Assembly (NCBI RefSeq): GCF_008935055.1
Contig: NZ_CP043028.1
Span: 571,501 to 635,500 of the forward strand
DNA: 64,000 nucleotides
From: Pseudobutyrivibrio xylanivorans
Lineage (GTDB): Bacteria; Bacillota; Clostridia; Lachnospirales; Lachnospiraceae
Reading direction: 5' to 3'
Shown in pieces: positions 7,341 through 16,790 of this stretch. Positions within the stretch are counted from its first letter, which is position 1, and every line of letters starts with the position of its first letter. The translations under genes were made by a program, and so were the position numbers. Under the pieces are notes generated by a model, which saw nothing but the letters and a program-made list of their open reading frames with translations, did not search any database and had not been told where the DNA came from.

Positions 7341-10238
7341 TTAAAACCAACCGAATATTTTCTTAAATATTCTGCAAACCTCTTTTACAACAGGTACTAC
7401 AACCTTCTCAACAAACACCTTAACTGCCTGGTGAACCTGCTCAACTATTTCCTTCACATCAGCAGGCTTGTTGTCATTCTTGTTATCTGTTGGGTTATCA
7501 TCTTTATTGTCATTGTTGTTATCACCTGGGTTATCTCCAGGGTTGTCTCCTGGATTATCTCCTGGATTATCTATATCTGGGTTGTCATCTTTGTTGTCAT
7601 CGTCATCATCAATTACATCATCAGAAGAATCATCTCCTGCGCAATCACCTGTCCTATAGAGATAAAAATCATCCCAGGCGCCCCAGCCTCCTGAAGCTGC
7701 CTTTACGCTTACGCCAACTGTTACTTCTGTGCCATCAGCCTTTACTGTGATTTCACCAACCTCTGGATTTGCCCAGTTCTGCCAACCAGTCACACCCGTA
7801 TCAACTGAAAGAGTGTCCTCCTTCACCTTTGCATAAAGCTTGAACTCTGCTGCATCACCACAGTCTCCACCTTCAACAAAAGCACCTAGCTTATAAATTC
7901 CTTTATCCAAAGTAACCTTCTGCTCAACAACGTAATTGATAGCCTCGTTGTCCCAGAACTTAAGACACATACTACCTGTCTTCACATTTGATGCATCTGC
8001 CTGAATTCCAACACCATTTTTGCCATCTGAATTTCCAATATCATCGATTGCCCATGCTGTGTTTCCATCCTCAAAGCCTGCATTCACAAGATAATTCTTT
8101 GGCTTTACAGTCAACTTGCAGACAACCTCAAAATTCTCCTCTGCTGTCTCAACTGTTCCGTGAATTTCATATTCGCCAACGCCTTTTTCTTTTACTTCAG
8201 CTAGTTCTGTTTCGTTCCAGATTACTTCCTTGTCTAGCTTTGTTCCATCGTTATAGATTACTGTAGCAGTCTCAGGAAGTTTAATCTCATTTCCAAGTTC
8301 AAACTCTACATCGGAAACCTCTACTTTAAGAATCTTTACCTTAGCCTTTGCGCCTGTACGAATGTACTTATAAATCTTTGCTGATGAAAGTGGGTGTCCC
8401 TTAAAATCGAACCAAGCCTCATTTTCAACTACAGCACCACCTGCACCCCAGTCGCGAACATCCTTATCAAATTCCTTTGCATAAGAAGCAGCCCAGCCAC
8501 TTCCGTATTTTTCCCATTTTTCCTTGTTTGATGCAAGAACCTCCTCTGCATCATCTGCGTCCTTGTCATAAACCTGCACAGGAAGCCATGCTGGTTCCCA
8601 GTAAAATACTCCGATTCCACCTTTTACAGAAGCCACAGTTTCTACAACGCTTCTAACTGAATCAGCCTGTCCCTGAACAGACACGTCAAAATTCAGTGGA
8701 TCATTTTTTCCTTCACGCTCTGTATTTTCACAACCATCACCATCCTCAAGGGTGTATACATAAGAGGTCTCGGCAACCATTACCTTCTTGTTGTACTTGT
8801 CAGCGATATTTGATAACACACTCTTCAGATTGCTAAGTGTTCCATGCCAATATGGATAGTAAGATGTAGCGAATACATCATAGTCCACATCATACTCCTT
8901 GAGGTTCTTTGCATAGCCCTCATATCTTCCACTTGTTTCAGGATTTGTAAAATGAACAGCTACTAATATATCTTTGTCGTTTTCCTTTGCGACCTTTCTT
9001 ACGCCCTTACTGCCAGCAGAGAAAAGCTTTGCCATGTTCTCCCAGCTTTTCTCACCAGCGATACCATTGTTGGTTTCATTTCCTACCTGAACCATTCCAA
9101 CATCAACACCTGCATCAATAATCTTTTGGAGGCTATCTACTGTAAAGCTCTCAAGAGCCTCTTCCTTCTCATCGATAGTCATTGACTTCCAAGCTTTAGG
9201 CGCAGTCTGCTTTCCAGGGTCAGCCCAGAAATCTGAATAATGGAAATCAATTAGCACCTTCATGCCAGCATCTGTAATCCACTTGCCCATTTTAATGGCT
9301 TTGTTCAAATCACAGTTTCCACCGCCATAACCATTGCCCTCGGAATCCTTAGGATCATTCCACACTCTGATACGGACATAGTTCACTCCGCATTCCTTAA
9401 GGAAAACAAAGTATTCCTTGTCTGAAAGCTCATTTCCATCAAAGTCATAGTACTTTACTCCACTATTTTTAAGTGCAATATATGAGCTTACATCAACACC
9501 AGTAATGAAATCCTCATCACAGCCATCCACAGGCTTTACAATGATATCTGACTCCTCTGGCTCTACTTCTTCTTTTTCTTTATCCTTATCCTTGTCTTTA
9601 TCATCCTCTGACTCTGGGTCCTCATCCTTATTTTCATCATCTTTGTTTTCATCATCAGAGCTTTCTTCATCCTCTAATTTATATAAAACAAAGTTATCAA
9701 CATCACCCCAGTAACCAGAGGTTAAATCTCCACTAATAACAAGCTTTAAATCAGTTTCATCTTCAATTGTAAAACTGTCAGTAGAAAATTCTGTCCACTT
9801 ATCCCAGCCTGAAGTCTTAATAGCTACAGATTCATCATTAATATTAAGCTTTAAGCCTGAAGAGTCCTCTGCACCATCTGCTTCAAAGGAAAGCTTATAA
9901 GTGCCTGCGGTAACATGCTTAATCTTCTGAGAAAGCTCAAATGAAGCACTGTCATTATTATTCCAATAGTTAAAAATATTGGTTTTGTTATTGCTTGCCC
10001 ATTCATCAACTTTGATTTTATAACCAACAGCATCACCATCACTATCCGGCATATCCACTGTCCACCCAGTTAAATCTCCTGTCTCAAAATCTCCATTTTC
10101 AATTAAATCTGTAGCCTTCCAGCTTTCACTTTCTTCAGCTTTTGCTTCCATCGGAAAATATATTTGTCCACCAAGCATAGCAAAAGCCGATAAAAGGCTA
10201 AGTATTCTAGCCCCACTTTTAGACCCTCTTCTAAACAT
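7341..10238 (-). CDS. secreted multidomain GH53 endo-beta-1,4-galactanase
   Basis: A 965-residue extracellular enzyme for pectic galactan. Visible order: signal peptide to about residue 34; a galactose-binding-fold module resembling CBM61 (about 42-190); a very acidic D/E/K linker (190-230); the GH53 barrel (about 243-625) with acid/base E388 in QVGNETNNG and nucleophile E490 in VAETSY; a bacterial Ig-like domain (about 636-712); a second CBM61-like module (716-865); a D/N/P/G repeat linker; and a C-terminal Val/Lys-rich amphipathic helix ending KKIFGWF. No LPXTG motif or SLH domain is present, so the tail helix may be the cell-association device. GGGAGG precedes the ATG. It sits between lacI and the GH35 gene in one transcription unit. 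Confidence 0.93.
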   Translation of the reverse strand: MFRRGSKSGARILSLLSAFAMLGGQIYFPMEAKAEESESWKATDLIENGDFETGDLTGWTVDMPDSDGDAVGYKIKVDEWASNNKTNIFNYWNNNDSASFELSQKIKHVTAGTYKLSFEADGAEDSSGLKLNINDESVAIKTSGWDKWTEFSTDSFTIEDETDLKLVISGDLTSGYWGDVDNFVLYKLEDEESSDDENKDDENKDEDPESEDDKDKDKDKEKEEVEPEESDIIVKPVDGCDEDFITGVDVSSYIALKNSGVKYYDFDGNELSDKEYFVFLKECGVNYVRIRVWNDPKDSEGNGYGGGNCDLNKAIKMGKWITDAGMKVLIDFHYSDFWADPGKQTAPKAWKSMTIDEKEEALESFTVDSLQKIIDAGVDVGMVQVGNETNNGIAGEKSWENMAKLFSAGSKGVRKVAKENDKDILVAVHFTNPETSGRYEGYAKNLKEYDVDYDVFATSYYPYWHGTLSNLKSVLSNIADKYNKKVMVAETSYVYTLEDGDGCENTEREGKNDPLNFDVSVQGQADSVRSVVETVASVKGGIGVFYWEPAWLPVQVYDKDADDAEEVLASNKEKWEKYGSGWAASYAKEFDKDVRDWGAGGAVVENEAWFDFKGHPLSSAKIYKYIRTGAKAKVKILKVEVSDVEFELGNEIKLPETATVIYNDGTKLDKEVIWNETELAEVKEKGVGEYEIHGTVETAEENFEVVCKLTVKPKNYLVNAGFEDGNTAWAIDDIGNSDGKNGVGIQADASNVKTGSMCLKFWDNEAINYVVEQKVTLDKGIYKLGAFVEGGDCGDAAEFKLYAKVKEDTLSVDTGVTGWQNWANPEVGEITVKADGTEVTVGVSVKAASGGWGAWDDFYLYRTGDCAGDDSSDDVIDDDDDNKDDNPDIDNPGDNPGDNPGDNPGDNNNDNKDDNPTDNKNDNKPADVKEIVEQVHQAVKVFVEKVVVPVVKEVCRIFKKIFGWF

Positions 10239-10262
10239 GATATCCTCCCAAAATTAATATTT

Positions 10263-11276
10263 TTATTGATTTCTTACAGAACTATTCTGCGTTGAATCCC
10301 TTAATAACAGCTGATGACTCAGCATCTGCCTGTGAGGGACCTCATTCCCCCCAAGCAGTTCATATAGCATTTTAGCTGCAGTCCAGGCCAGGTCACTCGT
10401 GTTAAACTCCAAAGCTGTAATAGGTGGATAATGCATTTCCAAAACTGAACTGTTAAAAAATGATGCTACTTTGATATCTCTCGGAACCACAACATTTTCT
10501 GCCTTCAGTCGATTCAGCACATTTATACAGATGTTATCATCCATACAAATGATGCATTCAATCTGATTCTTCAAACAGTCATCAATCGCTTGGGCAGTCT
10601 GTTGTGGATAACCAGTTTCATCAAAAATAAATTGCGTGTTTATTCCCAAATCATTTTCCACGTGAGCCTTGAGAAATCCCGCATATCTGCTTTGAGTAAC
10701 AACGTGAGTCATGTCCGCACAAAGCAAAGCAAGTCTGCGGTAGCCCATTTTCAACAATACAGAGGTTAGCTCCTTGCAGCCATTTTCCTGATCAACATCA
10801 ACCTGATAAACATCATCATCGTCGTAGGAACCAATAACTACAAAAGGAACATTATTGCTTTTCAAAAAGTTGATGTCCACTCCATGTTTGATTGTACGAG
10901 TAAGAATCACTCCATCAACTTTGTGAAGCTTTATAATCTTTTCCAGCTCACGAATATCATTCGCTTTTGTCTTCACGGGGATTACGTTGTAATTTCTGGT
11001 GGAATAATAATCCAAAATGCTCATTAACGTAGCATGAAAAAATGGGGTTTCAGCAAACTTTCCCTCACCTGGTATAGTCACGCAAATATTACCTGTGTGT
11101 TTCTTGCCATAGTCATTGGAACGATTCTTTAGGGTATAATCGTTCTCTTTCAAAAAGTTTGCAATTTTCTGCTTCGTATCCTCGGATACTCTTCCATTTC
11201 CAGATAATGCCCTTGATACTGTTGTCTGGGAAATATTTAATTCCTCTGCAATTTTCTTAAGCTCAATTTCCTGCAT
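10263..11276 (-). CDS. LacI-family transcriptional regulator of the galactan genes
   Basis: A 337-residue LacI/GalR regulator. The N-terminal helix-turn-helix reads LKKIAEELNISQTTVSRAL, with the hinge RVSEDTKQKI; a periplasmic-binding-protein-like sensor fills residues 65-330. It lies 24 nt upstream of the GH53 gene in the same direction, which implies control of GH53/GH35 and autoregulation. Four TTGCGCAA-type palindromes upstream are candidate operators. The inducer is probably a galactose-containing sugar, by context only. Confidence 0.92.
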   Translation of the reverse strand: MQEIELKKIAEELNISQTTVSRALSGNGRVSEDTKQKIANFLKENDYTLKNRSNDYGKKHTGNICVTIPGEGKFAETPFFHATLMSILDYYSTRNYNVIPVKTKANDIRELEKIIKLHKVDGVILTRTIKHGVDINFLKSNNVPFVVIGSYDDDDVYQVDVDQENGCKELTSVLLKMGYRRLALLCADMTHVVTQSRYAGFLKAHVENDLGINTQFIFDETGYPQQTAQAIDDCLKNQIECIICMDDNICINVLNRLKAENVVVPRDIKVASFFNSSVLEMHYPPITALEFNTSDLAWTAAKMLYELLGGNEVPHRQMLSHQLLLRDSTQNSSVRNQ

Positions 11277-11355
11277 TACTCTACCTACTTTATTCCTTTA
11301 GATACACTCCAAAAATCACCTTTCCATATGTTCTCCATGATATATTCTACATCTT

Positions 11356-11374
11356 TTGCGCAATTACTGCGCAA
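11356..11374. promoter_or_regulatory. paired LacI-type operators, proximal
   Basis: TTGCGCAA at 11356-11363 and CTGCGCAA at 11367-11374 lie 11 bp apart (start to start), one helical turn. The central CG dyad fits LacI-family operators. They are about 80 bp upstream of the lacI start. Confidence 0.5.
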
Positions 11375-11518
11375 TCACAAGCCCCTAAAACTGTGAAGTT
11401 TCCGTGAACTCAGCCTGTAATAATATGATAGCTAGAATATATTCACTAAACAATTAGCGAAACCAATAAGATATTTGTTCAACTCAAGGATAAATAGACC
11501 AAAAAAGATTCAAAAAAA

Positions 11519-11545
11519 TTGCGCAATCGTAATTTAATTGCGCAA
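11519..11545. promoter_or_regulatory. paired LacI-type operators, distal
   Basis: Two perfect TTGCGCAA palindromes at 11519-11526 and 11538-11545, each embedded in ATTGCGCAAT, lie 19 bp apart. With the proximal pair they could support looping repression. The 11277-11589 gap holds nothing else I can identify. Confidence 0.5.
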
Positions 11546-11589
11546 TCTAGATTATATATTAAGTTGTAATGTCTCTATTCTACAAAGGT

Positions 11590-12969
11590 CTACAAAGGAT
11601 TATTGCTATTTTTTTCAACCTTAAACATCCTGTTCACAACTATAAACATTGTAATGAAGCATGCCATGCCACCTACAACATTACTGATTGGCTCTGCTGC
11701 AAAAACTCCGTTTGTTCCCATCTTGAAAAGATATGGAAGAATATAGGTAAGCGGTGCAACAATAACAATCTTTCTAAACAGTGAGAAGAAGATTGCATGT
11801 CCCTTTCTTCCAAGTGACTTAAACACAATCTGACCCACGTACTGGAACACCATAAAAACAAAGGTAGAAAAATACAAATTAAAGGCTGGAATTGCATCCT
11901 TCAAAATAGTCTTGTCACTGGTGAATACACCGATAATTACCTCAGGTGCAAACCTGATTATCAGCCATACGCAAATTGTGTAAATCATCTCAAGAGAGAA
12001 CATGATTACAATTGATTTCTTTATCTTGTCAAATTTATGGGCTCCGTAATTGTAACTGATGATTGGCGAAGTACCCTCTGAAATTGCAATAATCGGAGTC
12101 TCCATCATCTGACGTGCACTGTTTACAATAGTCATAACTGAAACGTAAATATCACCACCCACATTTGCAAGAACACTGTTGCAGGAAATCTGGACCACTG
12201 CATTTGTAAAATAAGTCATGAAGCCTGCAGTACCTAGAGCAATAATCTTTGACGCTCTGTAACGGCATCTTTTGAACTCTGTAAAGTTCATCAGTTTCAG
12301 TCTGTACTCACACTTATTTCCAAACAGGAATTTAACAACATAAGCGGCTGAAAGAGCTTGTGAAATAATCGTAGCAACTGCCGCTCCCTGCACTCCCATA
12401 TGAAGTGCGAAAATAAAAATCGGATCTAAAACAATATTAGCCGCTGCTCCCACAATTACAGTGGTCATTCCAACTGTAGAAAATCCCTGTGCAGTAATAA
12501 ATGGATTCATTCCAGTGGCAACCATGGAGAAAATGGTTCCTAGTAAATAAATTCGTAAATACGGTAATGCATAAACCATAGATGCATCTGAAGCACCGAA
12601 TATGCTAAGTACCGGCTGTCCAAAAATCTCTCCGATTATAATCAATGCTATTGCTGTAATAATTAGCAGGAAAAAGGAAGTGTTCTGAATTTCTTCTGCT
12701 TCTCTATCATCCTTTTTACCTCTGGCAATGGAAAACAATGGAGCGCCACCGCTTCCGTACATATTCGTAAATGCGGTAATCAATATAACTAGCGGAAAGC
12801 AAAGTCCAACAGCTCCAAGGGCTACCGTTCCAACCTCTGGAATTCTGGCTATATAGATTCTATCAACTATGTTGTATAGGAGATTTAATATCTGGGCAAC
12901 CAACATTGGAAGAGCTGTCTTGAAAATATTAGTTAATGTTCTCCCGTTTTCAAAATCTACCTGTTTCAA
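11590..12969 (-). CDS. MATE-family efflux transporter
   Basis: A 459-residue integral membrane protein with about 12 hydrophobic segments in two related halves. The N-terminus (TLTNIFKTALPMLVAQILNLLYNIVDRIYIAR) is typical of MATE/MatE Na+- or H+-coupled exporters in Firmicutes. It lies between the esterase-GH43 gene and lacI, all on the minus strand, and has its own upstream spacer with the terminator of the preceding gene. The substrate cannot be predicted, and a role in carbohydrate use is not supported by the sequence. Confidence 0.9.
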   Translation of the reverse strand: MKQVDFENGRTLTNIFKTALPMLVAQILNLLYNIVDRIYIARIPEVGTVALGAVGLCFPLVILITAFTNMYGSGGAPLFSIARGKKDDREAEEIQNTSFFLLIITAIALIIIGEIFGQPVLSIFGASDASMVYALPYLRIYLLGTIFSMVATGMNPFITAQGFSTVGMTTVIVGAAANIVLDPIFIFALHMGVQGAAVATIISQALSAAYVVKFLFGNKCEYRLKLMNFTEFKRCRYRASKIIALGTAGFMTYFTNAVVQISCNSVLANVGGDIYVSVMTIVNSARQMMETPIIAISEGTSPIISYNYGAHKFDKIKKSIVIMFSLEMIYTICVWLIIRFAPEVIIGVFTSDKTILKDAIPAFNLYFSTFVFMVFQYVGQIVFKSLGRKGHAIFFSLFRKIVIVAPLTYILPYLFKMGTNGVFAAEPISNVVGGMACFITMFIVVNRMFKVEKNSNNPL

Positions 12970-13016
12970 ATAATCACTTCTTTCTTCAATATCTCATCTG
13001 CTATAAATCCATTGTA

Positions 13017-13058
13017 CAAAAAAAGGCACAATGTGAATTTAAACAATTACATTGTACC
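13017..13058 (-). terminator. terminator of the esterase-GH43 gene
   Basis: Read on the minus strand, GGTACAATGT pairs with ACATTGTGCC across a 14-nt loop and is followed by a run of eight T. It separates the fusion gene from the MATE gene. Confidence 0.7.
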
Positions 13059-13110
13059 ATTTTTGTTCATTTTGTATAGTGCTCTATTGTATTATACACA
13101 GGGGCCTGTA

Positions 13111-15879
13111 TTAGTGAAGGATTTCCACGCTAGAAAGTTGTGTATTACCAGTTCCCTTAAATCTTAGGTATAGAGACGAAGCACCATTAGCTGGTGTAAA
13201 GCTTCCTTCATGAGCTGTCCAAATATTGTCGAATTCTATATCAACTGTTCCAAGTACTTCGCCATCCAGTGCTGTGAGTACTTCAAATGTTCCTGCGCCG
13301 TAGCCTCTAGTCTTAACTCTGATTCCCTTCACGCCATGGAAATCAAAATACTTAAAGCCTATTACTGTGGAGTCAGTAATATCACAAATATAACTATCCT
13401 CATGACCTGTGTTTCCAAATTCCTGCTCGATGCGAGGATAATCCTTCTGAACGTAGATACCTGTTTTCTCATTGAAAATATGGCAGGCAATATATGAAGG
13501 ATACTCTCCAACATCAGAAAGTGGTCCGTCATTTAAGCCACAAGATGTAATTTCTACCTGAGGAATGCTTCCATCCTCAAGGAACTTAATCTTCTCTGCA
13601 CAGCCCTGTCTTGACAGCCATGTGCCATTTGTGTGTCGATGGTAGAAGATATACCAGTCCTCACTAATCTGTACTATGCTTCCGTGATTATTTGCCCCTG
13701 CTGCTGTTGGCTTGTCAGCAGGCTTGTAGCTATCAATGTGTAAATCGCAGTTACTTACAATCACTCCACCATAAGTGAAAGGTCCTGCTGGCGATGCTGA
13801 TGTGGCATAGCAAAGCTCATGCATCACCTCAGAAGAATAGATGAAGTAATAGGTATCATCATGCTTTCTAATTGATGGTGCCTCAAAGAATGCATGGCCT
13901 TCAAAGCCTGTTCCTTCACTATAACAATTGCCTGGAACAATAATCTCTGGTGCCTTTTTTATTGTAAGCATATCCGGTCCAAGTACTGTAAACTGGGCAC
14001 CACTTCTACTCTTATCTCCCTGTCCGCAGAAACCAGTGTAAAGATAAGTCTCCTCTCCCTCAGTCATTACACCTGGATCAAACTGTGGCTCATCACCATC
14101 CTTCTCCCCAAGTCTTGTGCCATCCCCATAATGAACATAACCATAGAACTTGAATGGTCCAGCTGGTGTATCACTTACTGCAACCGAAACTATACTAACC
14201 TTATCCAAAACATAATAGAGGTAATATTTTCCATCAGGTCCAACTGTTACATCAGGTGCATAGAGGCACATATAGCCATCCTCATTAAGCGGATCATCTG
14301 TCTTTCTATAAATCACACCCTCATAATGCCAATTGCCTAAATCATCCACTGGCGCTGACCAGCATACATAGTCCCCAAGACAGAATGCTGCACCATTGAA
14401 AGAATCATGTGAACCATAAACATAAACCCTATCGCCAAATACATATGGCTCGCCATCTGGAATGTACTCCCAATTCGGAAGGTATGGATTCACAGCCTGC
14501 TTTCTGGAATTCTGACGAATACCACCCTCACAACGTGGTTTAGCTCCCTGGCTTAAGAATTCCATCTCATCCTTTTCAGAGGCATTAAATGGCTTCCAGC
14601 TTGGAAGTGGGTATCTGTCTTTTCCATTTCCGTTTGGGTTGCCAGACATGATGAAGTTTGCAAAGTAATCGCACATCTGTCTAGCCAACTCAAAATGTCT
14701 TCCTTCGTATGGACGGTGACACTTACCAAGACTCTCAAAGAAGAACCATAAATCTACGGAGTGGAAATTTCCCGGATAATCTACTCCATCACCTGGGATG
14801 TCTGTATCAAAACGATAATAGTAAAGCTTTCTGTTTGGATTCTTTTTAAGAGCATCTGTAAATGCACTCTTAACTGAATGCTCCACCATATTGATTTTAT
14901 CTACTAAAAATTCATCTGAAGTGTTTCCTGCGATAACTGGAACATCAGCACAATCACCATTCACAAAACGCTCGACTGGGTCACTCTTGCAGAATACCCC
15001 ATCCATGATAGGAAACATTCTAGGATGATTCTGAACAAATCTGTTATAGCCATTAAAAATTTCATCAGCAGATAAAGCTCTTGCTTCTGCCAAGGTCTTA
15101 ACACCCAATGATGCAAAAAATTCTTCTCCTAGTTTTTCTGCATCTTTAAGACTCAGTGGTCTAAAAATATCTGCATCAGGGTTAGGCATACGGATGATAC
15201 CGCTTAGAATAACAGCACCCTTTACGATATCTCTGTTCTCCTCACAAACCAGCTGATTCATTGTGCTGGCACCACCTGCAGACTGACCTGCGATTGTGAT
15301 TCTATCTGGGTCACCTCCAAAAGCAGCAATGTTTCTTGCTACCCAATGGAGTCCAGCCTTCTGATCCAAAAGTCCAAAGTTGCCTGGAGCCTCTGGAGCT
15401 TCCTTTGTAATATCAGGATGAGCTAAAAATCCAAAGCAGTTAAGTCTGTAATTTACGCTGACAACAATAACACCTCTTCTTGCTAAACGCTCACCATCAA
15501 ATTCCATCTCCGCTGTATAACCCCATTGGAAGGCACCTCCAAAGAACCATACCAATACTGGAAGCTTCTCATCCTTTGCCTTGGCAGGTGTCCAGATATT
15601 GAGATATAAACAATCCTCGCTATCCTTTAAGCCAGTATCCACATGCCACTCTCTGTCATACAAGCCGTCGCCACCTTGTGGCACATCCTGCATAGATAAT
15701 GGGCCAAATTCAAAGCAATCTTTTACTCCATCCCAATCTTCTGCTGGCTGTGGAGCACGGAATCTATTAGCCCCAACTGGAGGCGCCGCAAACGGAATTC
15801 CCTTAAATACTGTAACTCTAGGATCCGATCCTGGCAGTCCTCGTACTGCACCATTTTCTACTGTTGTTTCTCTAAGCAT
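13111..15879 (-). CDS. carboxylesterase - GH43 glycosidase - CBM6 fusion enzyme
   Basis: A 922-residue protein without signal peptide, hence probably cytoplasmic. Residues 1-450 are a type B carboxylesterase: oxyanion-hole segment FFGGAFQWG, nucleophile S200 in GQSAGG, histidine candidate H373 in NFHSVDLW. Residues about 460-780 are a GH43 five-bladed propeller: catalytic base candidate D475 in YIPDGEP, the APDV and FDPGVM blades, and an acid candidate Glu in HAFFEAPSIR. Residues about 800-922 form a CBM6-like beta sandwich. The fusion could remove acyl groups and arabinose or xylose from the same imported oligosaccharide; this pairing is an inference. An AAGGAG box lies 7 nt before the ATG. 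An IS200 element begins about 20 bp upstream of the start. Confidence 0.9.
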   Translation of the reverse strand: MLRETTVENGAVRGLPGSDPRVTVFKGIPFAAPPVGANRFRAPQPAEDWDGVKDCFEFGPLSMQDVPQGGDGLYDREWHVDTGLKDSEDCLYLNIWTPAKAKDEKLPVLVWFFGGAFQWGYTAEMEFDGERLARRGVIVVSVNYRLNCFGFLAHPDITKEAPEAPGNFGLLDQKAGLHWVARNIAAFGGDPDRITIAGQSAGGASTMNQLVCEENRDIVKGAVILSGIIRMPNPDADIFRPLSLKDAEKLGEEFFASLGVKTLAEARALSADEIFNGYNRFVQNHPRMFPIMDGVFCKSDPVERFVNGDCADVPVIAGNTSDEFLVDKINMVEHSVKSAFTDALKKNPNRKLYYYRFDTDIPGDGVDYPGNFHSVDLWFFFESLGKCHRPYEGRHFELARQMCDYFANFIMSGNPNGNGKDRYPLPSWKPFNASEKDEMEFLSQGAKPRCEGGIRQNSRKQAVNPYLPNWEYIPDGEPYVFGDRVYVYGSHDSFNGAAFCLGDYVCWSAPVDDLGNWHYEGVIYRKTDDPLNEDGYMCLYAPDVTVGPDGKYYLYYVLDKVSIVSVAVSDTPAGPFKFYGYVHYGDGTRLGEKDGDEPQFDPGVMTEGEETYLYTGFCGQGDKSRSGAQFTVLGPDMLTIKKAPEIIVPGNCYSEGTGFEGHAFFEAPSIRKHDDTYYFIYSSEVMHELCYATSASPAGPFTYGGVIVSNCDLHIDSYKPADKPTAAGANNHGSIVQISEDWYIFYHRHTNGTWLSRQGCAEKIKFLEDGSIPQVEITSCGLNDGPLSDVGEYPSYIACHIFNEKTGIYVQKDYPRIEQEFGNTGHEDSYICDITDSTVIGFKYFDFHGVKGIRVKTRGYGAGTFEVLTALDGEVLGTVDIEFDNIWTAHEGSFTPANGASSLYLRFKGTGNTQLSSVEILH

Positions 15880-15898
15880 TACATTATTCTCCTTCTAA

Positions 15899-16622
15899 TC
15901 AAAACCACCGGCTTAGCCGGTGGTTTGTTCTAGCCCTATAAGGGCTTGTTACCGGCACTGGAGTCTAAAGACTCATCGAAAGGTTCGCCAGCCGCAACAT
16001 CATTTACCTACCGAGCCCCTTGGGCTCTACTTATCTGTTTTTGACTACTGGCTCACCCGTGAACGGGTCAATATACTCTTTGAGTGTCATTTGATCGTAC
16101 TCTAAGTCTTCTTTTAATTGATTCCTTATGTACTCTTCAATTTTCTTTGCATTCTTGCCTACCGTATCTACATAATATCCTCGGCACCAAAAATGTCTAT
16201 TCCCATACTTGTACTTTAAATTTGCATGTTTCTCGAATATCATAAGTGTACTTTTACCTTTAAGATATCCTACAAAACTCGATACACTCATGCTAGGTGG
16301 TATTCTAACTAACATATGTACATGATCTGGGCATATTTCTGCTTCAATTATCTCTACACCTTTTCTTTTACATAAAGTACTGAGAATATTTGCTATATCA
16401 GCCTTTAGCTGACCATAAGCAACCTTTCTTCTGTACTTTGGTGCAAAAACTATGTGATACTTACACTCCCACTTTGTGTGTGATAAACTATTCATGTCCA
16501 TTGGGGACTGCCTCCTTTGCTTTTTACTTGGCTGACGAACCATAGTAATTCTAGCATTGGAGGTATTTTTCTGTAAGCTGAAGCAACATCCCACCACCTG
16601 CATAGCAGGTGGATTTTATCTT
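15899..16622 (-). mobile_element. IS200/IS605-family insertion sequence carrying tnpA only
   Basis: About 720 bp containing tnpA alone, bounded by subterminal hairpins instead of inverted repeats, as in the IS200 group. The hairpin 16594-16612 (CCACCTGC-ATA-GCAGGTGG) is at the tnpA-proximal end and 15904-15924 (ACCACCGGC-TTA-GCCGGTGGT) at the distal end. Internal hairpins GCCCT/AGGGC and GAGCCC/GGGCTC follow the gene. Exact ends were not determined. Confidence 0.85.
16031..16501 (-). CDS. tnpA: IS200-type Y1 transposase TnpA
   Basis: A 156-residue HUH endonuclease that cuts and rejoins single-stranded DNA at the hairpin ends. The HUH motif is HVHMLV in CPDHVHMLVRIPP, and the single catalytic tyrosine is in the GYYVDTVGKN helix. 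The sequence NSLSHTKWECKYHIVFAPKY is characteristic of the IS200/IS605 TnpA family. I chose the ATG at 16501 because an AAGGAGG box stands about 9 nt before it; the longer frame would start inside the IS end. It is intact, so the element may be active. No TnpB or omega RNA accompanies it. Confidence 0.95.
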   Translation of the reverse strand: MDMNSLSHTKWECKYHIVFAPKYRRKVAYGQLKADIANILSTLCKRKGVEIIEAEICPDHVHMLVRIPPSMSVSSFVGYLKGKSTLMIFEKHANLKYKYGNRHFWCRGYYVDTVGKNAKKIEEYIRNQLKEDLEYDQMTLKEYIDPFTGEPVVKNR

Positions 16623-16691
16623 TTTTCAAAATCGTCACTCCAATAAAATGTCCAACTTAATGATTTGAAAAAAGAGGGCCTTGCCCTACAT

Positions 16692-16722
16692 AAAAAAATA
16701 GAACTATCAATACTGATAGTCC
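16692..16722 (-). terminator. terminator of the OPT-PqqD unit
   Basis: On the minus strand GGACTATCA-GTAT-TGATAGTTC is followed by CTATTTTTTT, 70 nt after the pqqD-like stop. This is a standard intrinsic terminator. Confidence 0.75.
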
Positions 16723-16790
16723 TATTTTAATAGTTTTTATCATTTTAAATGATGGATGAATAATAGTTTTTAATGGGGTAAACTTTAGTT

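Noticed and set aside
7526..7582. Tandem 12-bp repeats (possible CRISPR or satellite).
   Set aside because: They are in frame and encode the G-D-N-P linker of the GH53 enzyme; there are no spacers.
15899..16622. An IS605-type element with TnpB and omega RNA.
   Set aside because: Only tnpA is present and no TnpB fragment is seen on either side.
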